A DNA stretch of 64,000 nt from Methylophilus aquaticus (GTDB taxonomy: Bacteria > Pseudomonadota > Gammaproteobacteria > Burkholderiales > Methylophilaceae). Shown in pieces: positions 9,393 through 18,020 of the stretch. A program made the position numbers and the translations under genes. Location: NCBI RefSeq assembly GCF_030769565.1, contig NZ_JAVCAP010000014.1, forward strand, positions 272,027 to 336,026. Reading direction: 5' to 3'. The notes beneath the pieces are model-generated. The model was not told the origin of the DNA and did not search any database. It worked only from the letters and a program-made list of their open reading frames with translations. Position 1 is the first letter of the stretch. Each line of letters begins with the position of its first letter.

Positions 9393-10378
9393 GTATTACG
9401 CACTTCAACCAAATTGGTGTGGTTGTCATTGGCCGAAATGAAGGTGACAGATTAGTAAAGTGTTTGAAGTCAATACAAAGTACAACAGATGCGATTGTTT
9501 ATGTTGATTCAGCTTCTGTTGATAGTTCGGTTTTGAATGCAAGTAATTTGGGTGTGAATGTTCTAAACCTGAATATGCAGTTACCATTTACTGCAGCCAG
9601 AGCCCGTAATGCAGGTTTTGAACATTTGATGGCGCTTTACCCAGAAATCGTTTTTGTTCAATTTGTTGATGGTGATTGTGAGGTTGTCGATGGGTGGGTT
9701 CCAATTGCCGTTGATTTCTTAAGCAGTCACCAGGAGTTTGCAATTGTCTGTGGTAGGCGCAGGGAGCGTTTCCCTGGCAGTTCGGTCTATAATTTTCAAT
9801 GTGATCTGGAGTGGAATACCTCTGTAGGTGAGACCAAAGCTTGTGGTGGCGATTTCTTGGCTAGAGTCGATCACTTTAAGGCCGTGGGAGGCTTTAATGA
9901 TCAGTTAATTGCAGGAGAAGAGCCAGAGTTATGCGTGCGCTTGCGAAATGCAGGCTGGAAAATTCAGCGCATAAATGCCGATATGACTTGGCATGATGCC
10001 AACATATTACGCTTTGGTCAGTGGTGGAAACGTAATGTAAGAGCAGGGCATGCCTATGCCGAAGGATACGCATTACATGGTGCTAAGCCTGAGCAGCATA
10101 AAAAAAAGGAAGTATTGCGCGCGCTGTTGTGGGGAGGGGTGTTGCCATTTTCTTTTTTAGCTTTTGCTTTATTATCTTGCTGGTCAGTAGCCATTTTTTT
10201 GCTGCTCATTTATCTGGTTCAATTTTTTAGGTTACGTACCCGGTTTTCAGGCCATATTTTTGCTAATAGACTTGCTTTGCTAATGCTGCTTGCTAAATTT
10301 GCTGAGCTTCAAGGGGTCTTAATGTTTGGCAAGAATCGTTTATTCGGTAGAAAAGCAAGAATTATTGAGTATAAATAA
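9389..10378 (+). CDS. glycosyltransferase family 2
   Basis: GT-A glycosyltransferase of 329 residues. VVVIGRNEGDRLVKCLKSI is the donor-binding strand, FVQFVDGDCEVVDGW contains the DxD-like metal motif, and LIAGEEPELCVRLRNAGW is the acceptor-side acidic motif. Two hydrophobic segments occur near residues 245-275, suggesting membrane association. Translational coupling to the upstream acetyltransferase is implied by the 4-bp overlap. Downstream is a 114-bp gap containing a CRP-like palindrome. The sugar specificity is unknown. Confidence 0.87.
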   Translation: MSITHFNQIGVVVIGRNEGDRLVKCLKSIQSTTDAIVYVDSASVDSSVLNASNLGVNVLNLNMQLPFTAARARNAGFEHLMALYPEIVFVQFVDGDCEVVDGWVPIAVDFLSSHQEFAIVCGRRRERFPGSSVYNFQCDLEWNTSVGETKACGGDFLARVDHFKAVGGFNDQLIAGEEPELCVRLRNAGWKIQRINADMTWHDANILRFGQWWKRNVRAGHAYAEGYALHGAKPEQHKKKEVLRALLWGGVLPFSFLAFALLSCWSVAIFLLLIYLVQFFRLRTRFSGHIFANRLALLMLLAKFAELQGVLMFGKNRLFGRKARIIEYK

Positions 10379-10428
10379 GCATGCCGTAAGAGCGATAAAA
10401 AAACTTTAAATAATCCTTAAATGCACAA

Positions 10429-10442
10429 GTGATTCATATCAC
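10429..10442. promoter_or_regulatory. CRP/FNR-type palindrome
   Basis: GTGATTCATATCAC is a perfect inverted repeat (GTGAT-N4-ATCAC). It matches the core GTGA-N6-TCAC of CRP-family operators. It is about 50 bp before the start at 10493, and a second inverted pair (CATGAT-N9-ATCATG, 10449-10469) lies between them. Binding is inferred from pattern only. Confidence 0.4.
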
Positions 10443-10492
10443 CTCCTACATGATCTAGACTTAATCATGCCAGTTTACTTGATTGACAAATA

Positions 10493-11698
10493 ATGAAAAA
10501 AATCGCTTATCTAGCACCTGAAATACCTTCATTCTCAGCCACTTTTGTGTTTAATGAAGTTATTGCTGTCAGGAGTGCTGGTTTTGAAGTTGTTTGTTAT
10601 TCAGTACACAGGCCTGTCATTGTACAGCCGGAACTTACCTCTTTTTTTGTTGAAACTATATACCTTTACAATCGTAAGCTGTATTGGTTATCGCAAGCTT
10701 TACTATTCATACTTTCATCGCCTTTATCCTTTTTAAAGGGATTTCGCTGTCTGGTTTCTGATGTTATTTTTGTCGGCTTGAATAAGCAGAGCATGAAGCT
10801 TGCTTTCCAGTTTCTAATGGCTGCAGGGCTTGCAAAGTCTTTGCTTGAAGAAGGGTGTGCGCATTTGCATATACATTTTGCACATGTACCAACACAAATT
10901 GGTATGTATGCTTCTGCATTGGCGGGCATTCCTTTTTCTGTGATGGCGCATGCCAATGATATTTTTCAGCGTCCGTTATTGTTAAAGCAAAAAGCGGAGC
11001 GTAGCAAAGTGTTTTGTACGATTTCAGAATACAATCGTAATTACTTAATTTCGCAAGGACTGGATGAAAAAAAAATCCAGATTGTGCGTTGTGGTTTTGC
11101 TTTTTCACCGGTAGATGCACCTGCATTGTTTGGGTCAAAACCGCAATATACTTTGGGTACATTGGGTCGTTTTGTAGAAAAAAAGGGCATTGATGTGTTG
11201 ATTAAGGCTTTGTATCGGTTGCATACTCTGCATCAAGGACGCTTTCGCTTGTTGATTGCCGGCAATGGGCCGGATCAATCACTACTTGAAAATTTGGTTG
11301 ATCAATATAGTTTGCGCGGAGTAGTGAGTTTTATTGGTCCATTAAAGCATGCTGAAGTTTCAAGTTGGATGGCTGGCATTGATGCTTTTGTATTAGCTTG
11401 CAGGATAGACTCCAATGGGGATATGGATGGTATTCCCGTCGTGTTGATGGAAGCTATGTCACAAAATGTGCCAGTTATTTCTACCAGAATTTCCGGCATT
11501 CCCGAGCTTGTGATAGATGGTATTACTGGTCTACTGGCTGATTCGGCTAATGAGATTGAGTTGGCAGAGAAGATATGTACGCTTTTTGAGAATCCGGAAA
11601 GCTTGAATCATTATGTCAGCCAAGCCAGAAAGCATGTAGAAAACGAATTTTCTCTTAAAAATAATACTGATCGTTTACTTGCATTTATTGATGCATGA
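10493..11698 (+). CDS. glycosyltransferase family 4
   Basis: 401-residue GT-B glycosyltransferase of the exopolysaccharide/colanic-acid type. LGTLGRFVEKKGIDVLIKAL marks the start of the C-terminal domain. VVLMEAMSQNVPVISTRISG followed by I-P-E-L-V is the canonical GT4 nucleotide-sugar motif with E-x7-E spacing. It is preceded by a 114-bp gap with palindromes and followed by a 228-bp gap, so it may be its own transcription unit. It probably acts on the lipid-linked oligosaccharide at the inner membrane. Confidence 0.9.
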   Translation: MKKIAYLAPEIPSFSATFVFNEVIAVRSAGFEVVCYSVHRPVIVQPELTSFFVETIYLYNRKLYWLSQALLFILSSPLSFLKGFRCLVSDVIFVGLNKQSMKLAFQFLMAAGLAKSLLEEGCAHLHIHFAHVPTQIGMYASALAGIPFSVMAHANDIFQRPLLLKQKAERSKVFCTISEYNRNYLISQGLDEKKIQIVRCGFAFSPVDAPALFGSKPQYTLGTLGRFVEKKGIDVLIKALYRLHTLHQGRFRLLIAGNGPDQSLLENLVDQYSLRGVVSFIGPLKHAEVSSWMAGIDAFVLACRIDSNGDMDGIPVVLMEAMSQNVPVISTRISGIPELVIDGITGLLADSANEIELAEKICTLFENPESLNHYVSQARKHVENEFSLKNNTDRLLAFIDA

Positions 11699-11841
11699 TT
11701 ACGAAATTACAATTGATTTATGTTTCTTATCGATGTTTAACCGTAACTTTTTTACGTCATAATTAAATTCAATTACCTTGACTTAGCTCTCACTCTAATC
11801 GATTTTAAGCCTATGTATGTGCAACGGTAACAATATAGTGG

Positions 11842-11882
11842 CTGAGATTGCTGTGCCAAATGCTATGGCAATGCAATCTCAG
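11842..11882. repeat. long hairpin-forming inverted repeat
   Basis: CTGAGATTGC (11842-11851) is the exact reverse complement of GCAATCTCAG (11873-11882). Inside it TGCCA (11854-11858) pairs with TGGCA (11866-11870). No uridine tract follows, so a simple intrinsic terminator is not obvious. It sits in the 228-bp gap upstream of the gene at 11927 and could be an operator or an attenuator-like leader structure. Confidence 0.5.
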
Positions 11883-11926
11883 TATTGCCATAGATATTAT
11901 AAAATTTATAAAAGCAGGTTTTTGCC

Positions 11927-12841
11927 ATGAAAAATAAATATGTTCTAATTTCTCCCTGCCGCAATGAGTCGAAATATATGCGACAAACACTTGATACGGT
12001 TATTGCTCAGTCAGTGCGGCCAACTTTATGGGTGATCGTAGACGATGGATCTACTGATGAGACACCGCATATATTACTTGAGTATGCAAAGAAGCATGCC
12101 TGGATCAAGGTAGTGACCCGTAAAGATCGTGGCAAGCGTTCGGTTGGGCCTGGCGTGATTGAGGCATTTAACGAGGGCTATGCTGCGATTAACCCAGACG
12201 AGTTCAAATACCTTTGCAAGCTCGACCTTGATTTGCGTATGCCGCCAAAATATTTTGAAATTATTATGCAAAGAATGGATGAAAACCCGCGCATAGCTAC
12301 TGCAAGCGGTAAAGCCTATATTGAAACTGATCATGGTCTTGAAAGTGAGCGCCATGGGGATGAAAACTCATTAGGGATGGTGAAGTTTTATCGAGTTGAT
12401 TGCTTTAAAGAAATGGGGGGCTTTGTACAGCAAGTCATGTGGGATGGTATCGATGGGCATTTATGTCGCATGCATGGTTGGATGGCAATGAGCTGGGAAG
12501 ACCCTGAATTGCGTTTTGTGCATTTGCGGCCCATGGGTTCTAGTCAGCAAAGTATTTTTACTGGTCGTATGAGGCATGGGTTTGGACAATACTTCATGGG
12601 ATCAAGTTTTTTGTGGATGCTACTTACATTTGTTTACAGGGTTCCGGAAAAACCATATGTTATCGGTGGTTTTTTTATTGTGCTTGGGTGGCTGAAGGCT
12701 TGGATTAAAGGTGAAGATCGCTATCAAAATACAGCTTTTAGAAAATTTTTGTCTGACTATCAATGGCGTGCAATGTTCATAGGGAAGAAAAAAGCAATCG
12801 AAGAAATTCATGAAAAATACGCCTCAAAATCAATTCTCTGA
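11927..12841 (+). CDS. glycosyltransferase family 2
   Basis: 304-residue GT2 protein. LISPCRNESKYMRQTLDTV and VIVDDGSTDETPHIL form the nucleotide-binding half, and YLCKLDLDLRMP supplies the DxD metal motif. DGIDGHLCRMHGW is the likely acceptor-loop region. Hydrophobic residues at about 225-260 may anchor it to the membrane. The start has a usable AGG about 11 nt upstream. It is 8 bp from the WecG-STAS gene, so the two are probably cotranscribed and add consecutive sugars. Confidence 0.88.
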   Translation: MKNKYVLISPCRNESKYMRQTLDTVIAQSVRPTLWVIVDDGSTDETPHILLEYAKKHAWIKVVTRKDRGKRSVGPGVIEAFNEGYAAINPDEFKYLCKLDLDLRMPPKYFEIIMQRMDENPRIATASGKAYIETDHGLESERHGDENSLGMVKFYRVDCFKEMGGFVQQVMWDGIDGHLCRMHGWMAMSWEDPELRFVHLRPMGSSQQSIFTGRMRHGFGQYFMGSSFLWMLLTFVYRVPEKPYVIGGFFIVLGWLKAWIKGEDRYQNTAFRKFLSDYQWRAMFIGKKKAIEEIHEKYASKSIL

Positions 12842-12849
12842 GTATACCT

Positions 12850-13977
12850 ATGTCGAGTGATACACCGCTTTTAGACTTTGATGATTGGGATCGTGACATT
12901 TTTTGCATGTTGGGATTGCCCTTTGATGCAGAAAGCATGCAGTCTGCAGTGGATAAAATACGTTTATCGGTGACCGCGAAAAGAAAAGTATTTTTAACAA
13001 CCCCAAATTTAAACTTTGTGGTTGGTTCATTACACGATGTAGCTCTCAGACAGTCCGTAATTAACAGTAATATGGTCGTTGTAGACGGAATGCCATTAGT
13101 TTTGGTAGCTAGGCTATTGGGTTTGCCAATTATGGAGAGGGTAGCCGGGGCTTCATTGTTTGAGCAGTTGTCGCAACCAGCTTCAAGTCTTGCAAAGCTG
13201 AAAGTCTTTTTTTTTGGTGGTATGCAAGGCGTTGCTAAAAGAGCTCATGATACTGTAAATAAGTTTTCCCTTGGCATGTCTTCGATTGGTTATCTTGACC
13301 CTGGATTTAAGTCTGTTGAAGAAATGTCCATTCCTGCCTACATTACCAAGATTAATCAGGCCGCGCCTGATTTTTTGGTTGTAGCGCTTGGCGCCCAAAA
13401 GGGGCAGCAGTGGATTGATAAAAACTTTCAGAGTTTATCGGTTCCTGTTGTCAGTCACTTGGGGGCGGTCATTAACTTTTCTGCCGGAACAGTTTCTCGT
13501 GCACCTAAGTTTATTCAGAAGCTAGGCCTTGAGTGGCTATGGCGTATTAAAGAAGAACCCTATCTATGGAGGCGTTATTATAAAGACGGCCTTCATTTCT
13601 TAAGGTTGATTGCTTTTAATGTATTGCCAATTGCTATATATAACCATTTTAAATACTACTCAATTAATAATAGCTCTAAAGGATTGATGACATTATCATT
13701 GCCAGAAACAGGTGGTGCCTTGTTGATCTTGTCTGGAAACTTTCATGGCTCATTAGCTGATTACAACCGCCAGACGATGAAAAATGCTTTTCAAAAAAAT
13801 ATGGATGTCATGATTGATTTTACTCACGCAGATTTTTTGGGGGCTGGGTTGATTGCCTATCTGTTGATTCTCCAGCAAAAATTAAAGCGTCAAAATAGGC
13901 GTCTCATCTTACTAAAGTTAAGTGCCATGCATAAACGTCTGCTGAAGTGGCATTGCGTTAATTATTTATTGGATTAA
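12850..13977 (+). CDS. WecG/TagA/CpsF glycosyltransferase with C-terminal STAS-like domain
   Basis: Residues about 17-250 are a WecG/TagA/CpsF-family GT26 glycosyltransferase, which transfers a sugar from a nucleotide donor to a polyprenyl-PP-linked acceptor. TPNLNFVVGS (51-60), VVVDGMPLV (76-84), ALGAQKGQQWIDK (179-191) and the C-terminal EPYLWRRY support this. Family members are usually about 240 residues; this one has 375. The extra region (about 278-375) has STAS/anti-sigma-antagonist character: alternating beta and helix elements with DFTHADFLGAGLIAYLLIL in place of the usual D-S-S-G helix cap. The phosphorylatable Ser is not present there (LGAG). The fusion suggests regulation by protein contact, which is an inference. 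Confidence 0.82.
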   Translation: MSSDTPLLDFDDWDRDIFCMLGLPFDAESMQSAVDKIRLSVTAKRKVFLTTPNLNFVVGSLHDVALRQSVINSNMVVVDGMPLVLVARLLGLPIMERVAGASLFEQLSQPASSLAKLKVFFFGGMQGVAKRAHDTVNKFSLGMSSIGYLDPGFKSVEEMSIPAYITKINQAAPDFLVVALGAQKGQQWIDKNFQSLSVPVVSHLGAVINFSAGTVSRAPKFIQKLGLEWLWRIKEEPYLWRRYYKDGLHFLRLIAFNVLPIAIYNHFKYYSINNSSKGLMTLSLPETGGALLILSGNFHGSLADYNRQTMKNAFQKNMDVMIDFTHADFLGAGLIAYLLILQQKLKRQNRRLILLKLSAMHKRLLKWHCVNYLLD

Positions 13978-14007
13978 CACAATTGAAAAAATTGAAAGGC
14001 AATAGCA

Positions 14008-15567
14008 TTGGGTGCTTATCTGCAAAAATTATCGGCTATTAAAAATAATACAGCATTGCTGATAGCTGTTATTACACTCTTAATTGGACTGGTTTCTTAT
14101 TGGGGGGGGCTGACTGAGTTACTTTTCCGCTGGAATAAACAGGAAGAGTACGGCCATGGTTACTTTATCCCGTTGATTACAATATGGTTTCTATGGGAGA
14201 GAAAAGCTGCACTCATTGCAGCTGTCAGCCAAGGATCTTACTGGGGCGTTGGGCTACTACTATTCGCATCATTTTTATTGCTTACTGGAGAGGTTACGGC
14301 TTTTTATCTCGCTATTCAGTTAGGTTTTATTCTATTTCTAATGAGTATAACCCTTGCCTATGGAGGCAGGTCACTCTTTAAATTGTGTTTTACACCCATT
14401 TTTTTTCTTGTCTTTTGTATCCCGCTGCCATATTTCATGGAGGCATTATTAACGGCTCGTTTGCAATTACTTTCATCTGAGTTTGGAGTGATGTTTTTAC
14501 GCGCGATTGGTACGAGCGTTTATCTGGAAGGTAATGTGATTGATCTTGGCCAGTATCAACTGCAAGTAGTTGAGGCATGCAGTGGGCTTAGATATCTTTA
14601 TCCATTGATGGGCATCGCCTTTTTGATTGCGTATATGTATCAGGCAGCTATTTGGAAAAAAGGGCTGGTATTTATCAGTTCTATACCGATCACTGTAGTT
14701 ATGAATAGTGTACGTATAGCTGTAGTGGGGGTGCTGGTTGATCATTGGGGGAGCGAGATGGCCGATGGTTTTCTACATTATTTTGAAGGCTGGATTGTAT
14801 TCATGATTTGTTTGGGCATACTTGTCGCAGAGGTGTGGATTTTAGAGCGCATGGGTAGTGGGCGTAACCTGATGACAGCCATTGATACTCCCAAAGTTGG
14901 CGTGCCGTTGTTAGGCAGGTCGTCTTCCCTATCCTTAAAACCATTATGGGCAGCGTTTTTTTTCACTCTGATTACTTGTGGAATTACACTAGCGTTGAGT
15001 GATCGAGTGGAGATACAGCCGCCACATAAACCACTAGATACATTTCCACTCAGCGTGAATGGTTGGGTGGGTGAGCAGGGGTCTCTAGGTAAAAATGAGC
15101 TTTCAATCTTAGGTTTGCAAGACTATTTGTTGGCAGATTACTTTCGGCCAGAGGAGAATAAAGTTGTTAATTATTATCTGGCTTACTATGCTTCACAGCG
15201 TAAAGGAGTTTCTCCGCATTCTCCACAAGTATGCATGCCTGGTGGTGGTTGGGTGATTGCATCGCTTGAAAGAATACCTATGATTGACTCTAAGGGTAAA
15301 AAGTTTACAGTTAATAAAGTATTAATTAAAAAGGGGCAGGACAAGCAAGTCGTCTATTACTGGTATCAGCAACGTGGCAGAAAAATAGCAAGCGAATATC
15401 TGATGAAGTTTTATTTGTTTAAAGATGCAATCTTTATGAATCGCACTGATGGTGCGTTGGTCAGATTAGTTACAAATGCTAATGATGATGTTGCGGCAGC
15501 AGATAAACGACTGTCTGACTTTATCAAGGTATCTTTGCCATTATTAAACGATTATATTCCAGAGTGA
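14008..15567 (+). CDS. exosortase with fused EpsI domain (XrtA/XrtD-type)
   Basis: Inner-membrane cysteine transpeptidase-like exosortase, proposed to cleave PEP-CTERM-type sorting signals. About eight hydrophobic helices occupy residues 15-280. The putative catalytic residues are C191 (VVEACSGLRYL), R236 (MNSVRIAV) and H257 (GFLHYFEGW). Residues about 310-515 form an EpsI domain: one membrane helix, then SPHSPQVCMPGGGW with C409 and YWYQQRGR. Exosortase and EpsI are separate genes in many systems, as at 29486-31039 here. The start is TTG with AAAGG upstream. The next gene (PrsT) follows at once. Whether it belongs to type A or D needs model scoring. Confidence 0.88.
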   Translation: MGAYLQKLSAIKNNTALLIAVITLLIGLVSYWGGLTELLFRWNKQEEYGHGYFIPLITIWFLWERKAALIAAVSQGSYWGVGLLLFASFLLLTGEVTAFYLAIQLGFILFLMSITLAYGGRSLFKLCFTPIFFLVFCIPLPYFMEALLTARLQLLSSEFGVMFLRAIGTSVYLEGNVIDLGQYQLQVVEACSGLRYLYPLMGIAFLIAYMYQAAIWKKGLVFISSIPITVVMNSVRIAVVGVLVDHWGSEMADGFLHYFEGWIVFMICLGILVAEVWILERMGSGRNLMTAIDTPKVGVPLLGRSSSLSLKPLWAAFFFTLITCGITLALSDRVEIQPPHKPLDTFPLSVNGWVGEQGSLGKNELSILGLQDYLLADYFRPEENKVVNYYLAYYASQRKGVSPHSPQVCMPGGGWVIASLERIPMIDSKGKKFTVNKVLIKKGQDKQVVYYWYQQRGRKIASEYLMKFYLFKDAIFMNRTDGALVRLVTNANDDVAAADKRLSDFIKVSLPLLNDYIPE

Positions 15568-15569
15568 TT

Positions 15570-17981
15570 ATGAGAAAAAATTACGCCAACATATTCCTTA
15601 ATGTTTTGATTAAGAGCGTTATGACATTCTGTCTTGGGCTCTGGTTGTCTGCTTGCTCAACCCCCGAGGAGTCTGCGAAAAGCCATCTTGACAGCGCTAA
15701 TGCATATTTGCGTGATGGAAATACTAAAAAGGCTGTACTTGAATTTAAAAATGTACTGCAGATACAGCCCAACTCCGTTCCGGCAATTTATGGAATGGCA
15801 TTAGCGTTTCAGCACGATAATGATTGGGGTAAGGTATATCAATTTAGTTTGCGTGTGATCGAGCTTGAACCGAAACACATTGATGCTAATTTGAAATTGG
15901 CAACACTTTACATGGCGTCCAATGAAATGGAAAAGGCCATGGATCGGTTGAGTCTCCTGGAAAGTCTTGCACCTGATAACGCTGAGTTTCTTGGCACAAA
16001 ATCAGCTTTTCTTTTTAAGTCTGGTGATGCCAAGGGCGCTGTTGATGTTGCGAGTCGGGCGCTAAAGCTGAACCCCAAGAATGCGCAAGCGATTATTATT
16101 CTCGCAAGTGAAAGTAACACGCGTGGAAGCTATGCTGAAACCTTGACTATCTTGGATGAAGGACTGAAAAATATCCCTGAAGATAATTCACTAAAGCTTT
16201 TGAGAATTGAAACATTGGAGAAGAATCAACAAATCGCTGACGCACAAAAAGAGTTGAAAAAGCTTATCAATCAATACCCTGATAATCTTGAGTATTTAAA
16301 ACATCTTGCTTATCTGCATAACAAGCTTGGCCAAGTGGATCAAGCAGAAATTGTATTAAAAACAATTATTAAGCAAAAGCCTGATGAAAATGCAGCTATT
16401 TTTGATCTTATCAAATATATCCGGTCTACTAAAGGAGATGTGCCTGCCCTTCAAGTTCTAGATGAGTTTATCGCAATTCAAAACGACAATGCAGAACTCA
16501 GTTTTTTTAAAGTATTTTTCTTAAATAGCGTAAATCGTAAAGAAGATGCAAAAAAATTGCTGGTGCAAATTGCACAAAACAGCAGCGATCTCGAGAGTGC
16601 TCACAAAGCCCAGTCGATGATGGCATTTAATGCATTTATTGCTGGAAATAAATCTGAAAGTATTAAGCTGATTACTCAGGTCTTGCGTGAGGACTCCAGA
16701 CATGTCCAGGCTTTGTTACTGAAGGCTGCCATTGAAATGAATGACAGTGATTACAAGTCTGCTATTGCAGATTTACGTATCATATTAAAAGACTCGCCAG
16801 ATAATGCGCCAGCATTGGTAGCGTTAGCCCAAGCTCATGAAACCGCTGGTGAAAAGGAGTTGTCTGAGAAGTATTTTAAACGTGCAGCAGATGTGTCAGT
16901 CACTAATACCAATTTTTCATTACCTTATGTTGAGTATCTGATTAGAAACAATCAACTCGATCAGGCAAAAAGGGCTATTGAGCCTATTCTGGCCGCTAAT
17001 CCCAAAGACCCTAAAGTGCTGAAATATATGGCAGCGATTAAAATTTCTAGTGGTGATTTGCTTGGTGCCGAGAGTATAGGAAAAGATATCAAGAGTATTG
17101 ACACCCAGACCTCTGATCAGATTTTGGGCGCAGTGTATGTGAATCAAAAGAACTTTGATGAGGGAATCAGTGCTTTGGAGAGAAATTATGCATCTGACCC
17201 ACAAAATTCTGAAGCATTATTGTCTTTGGTTAAATCGCTTGTAAACGCCGACCGTAAGGCAGAAGCAGCAAAAATGTTGCAGCAAATTGTCACTAACAAT
17301 CCATCCAATATCAGACCGAAAATTATGTTGGCACAGGTATTGATCAAGATGCATGATAATAATGCTGCTATCAATCAATACCGGACAATTATTAAAGACC
17401 ACCCCGATCAACTCGATGCTTATCAGCAACTGGGTGAGTTATTAGCTGACATCAATCGACTAGGCGAATCCAAAGAGGTTTTGAATGATGGCATTAAAAA
17501 TGTTTCAAACGCGAAAACATTGCAGTTATTATTAGCGAACGTTTATCAACGTGAGGGAAGTGTTGATAATGCGATTAATCTGTATGCTGAATTTCTAAAA
17601 ATATATCCTGATTCTGTGGTTGCTAAAAATAACTATATTAGTCTGGTGACTGACTTTAAGACCGATTCTGTGTCTCTAAAGAAAGCTTATACCTTGTCAC
17701 GTGAGCTGAAGGGCTCACCTTCACCATATATACAGGATACGATAGGCTGGATTGCATTTAAGGTCGGGCAGTACGATGAAGCAAGAATTGCCTTGCTTAA
17801 GGCTACAGATGCAAGTCCTAAGACTGCCATTTTCTTTTTCCATCTTGGAATGGCACAAGCATCACTTGCTGACAAAGATAATGCCATAATCTCATTAGAA
17901 ACTGCACTGAAGTTGAAAAGTGCTAATAATGTGATCCCCGTAGATGTCATCAACAAAAAAGTTAACGAGCTGAAAACATAG
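15570..17981 (+). CDS. prsT: PEP-CTERM/exosortase system TPR lipoprotein PrsT
   Basis: Large TPR-repeat lipoprotein (about 803 residues) matching the PrsT type that accompanies exosortases and EPS loci. The N-terminus is a lipoprotein signal with lipobox LSAC (cysteine within about 30 residues of the start). The rest is consecutive 34-residue TPR units, for example DGNTKKAVLEFKNVLQIQP. An upstream GTG at 15564 is in frame, but ATG 15570 is preferred as the usual codon. It follows the exosortase stop by 2 bp, so the two genes are coupled. It probably scaffolds a periplasmic or outer-membrane assembly. Confidence 0.88.
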   Translation: MRKNYANIFLNVLIKSVMTFCLGLWLSACSTPEESAKSHLDSANAYLRDGNTKKAVLEFKNVLQIQPNSVPAIYGMALAFQHDNDWGKVYQFSLRVIELEPKHIDANLKLATLYMASNEMEKAMDRLSLLESLAPDNAEFLGTKSAFLFKSGDAKGAVDVASRALKLNPKNAQAIIILASESNTRGSYAETLTILDEGLKNIPEDNSLKLLRIETLEKNQQIADAQKELKKLINQYPDNLEYLKHLAYLHNKLGQVDQAEIVLKTIIKQKPDENAAIFDLIKYIRSTKGDVPALQVLDEFIAIQNDNAELSFFKVFFLNSVNRKEDAKKLLVQIAQNSSDLESAHKAQSMMAFNAFIAGNKSESIKLITQVLREDSRHVQALLLKAAIEMNDSDYKSAIADLRIILKDSPDNAPALVALAQAHETAGEKELSEKYFKRAADVSVTNTNFSLPYVEYLIRNNQLDQAKRAIEPILAANPKDPKVLKYMAAIKISSGDLLGAESIGKDIKSIDTQTSDQILGAVYVNQKNFDEGISALERNYASDPQNSEALLSLVKSLVNADRKAEAAKMLQQIVTNNPSNIRPKIMLAQVLIKMHDNNAAINQYRTIIKDHPDQLDAYQQLGELLADINRLGESKEVLNDGIKNVSNAKTLQLLLANVYQREGSVDNAINLYAEFLKIYPDSVVAKNNYISLVTDFKTDSVSLKKAYTLSRELKGSPSPYIQDTIGWIAFKVGQYDEARIALLKATDASPKTAIFFFHLGMAQASLADKDNAIISLETALKLKSANNVIPVDVINKKVNELKT

Positions 17982-18020
17982 CCTCCAAGTATTGATTAAG
18001 TGGTGTAAAAGGATAAGAAA

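Noticed and set aside
11831..11884. sigma-54 promoter upstream of 11927
   Set aside because: TGGCTGAGATTGC has the GG and GC elements only 8 bp apart, not 10.
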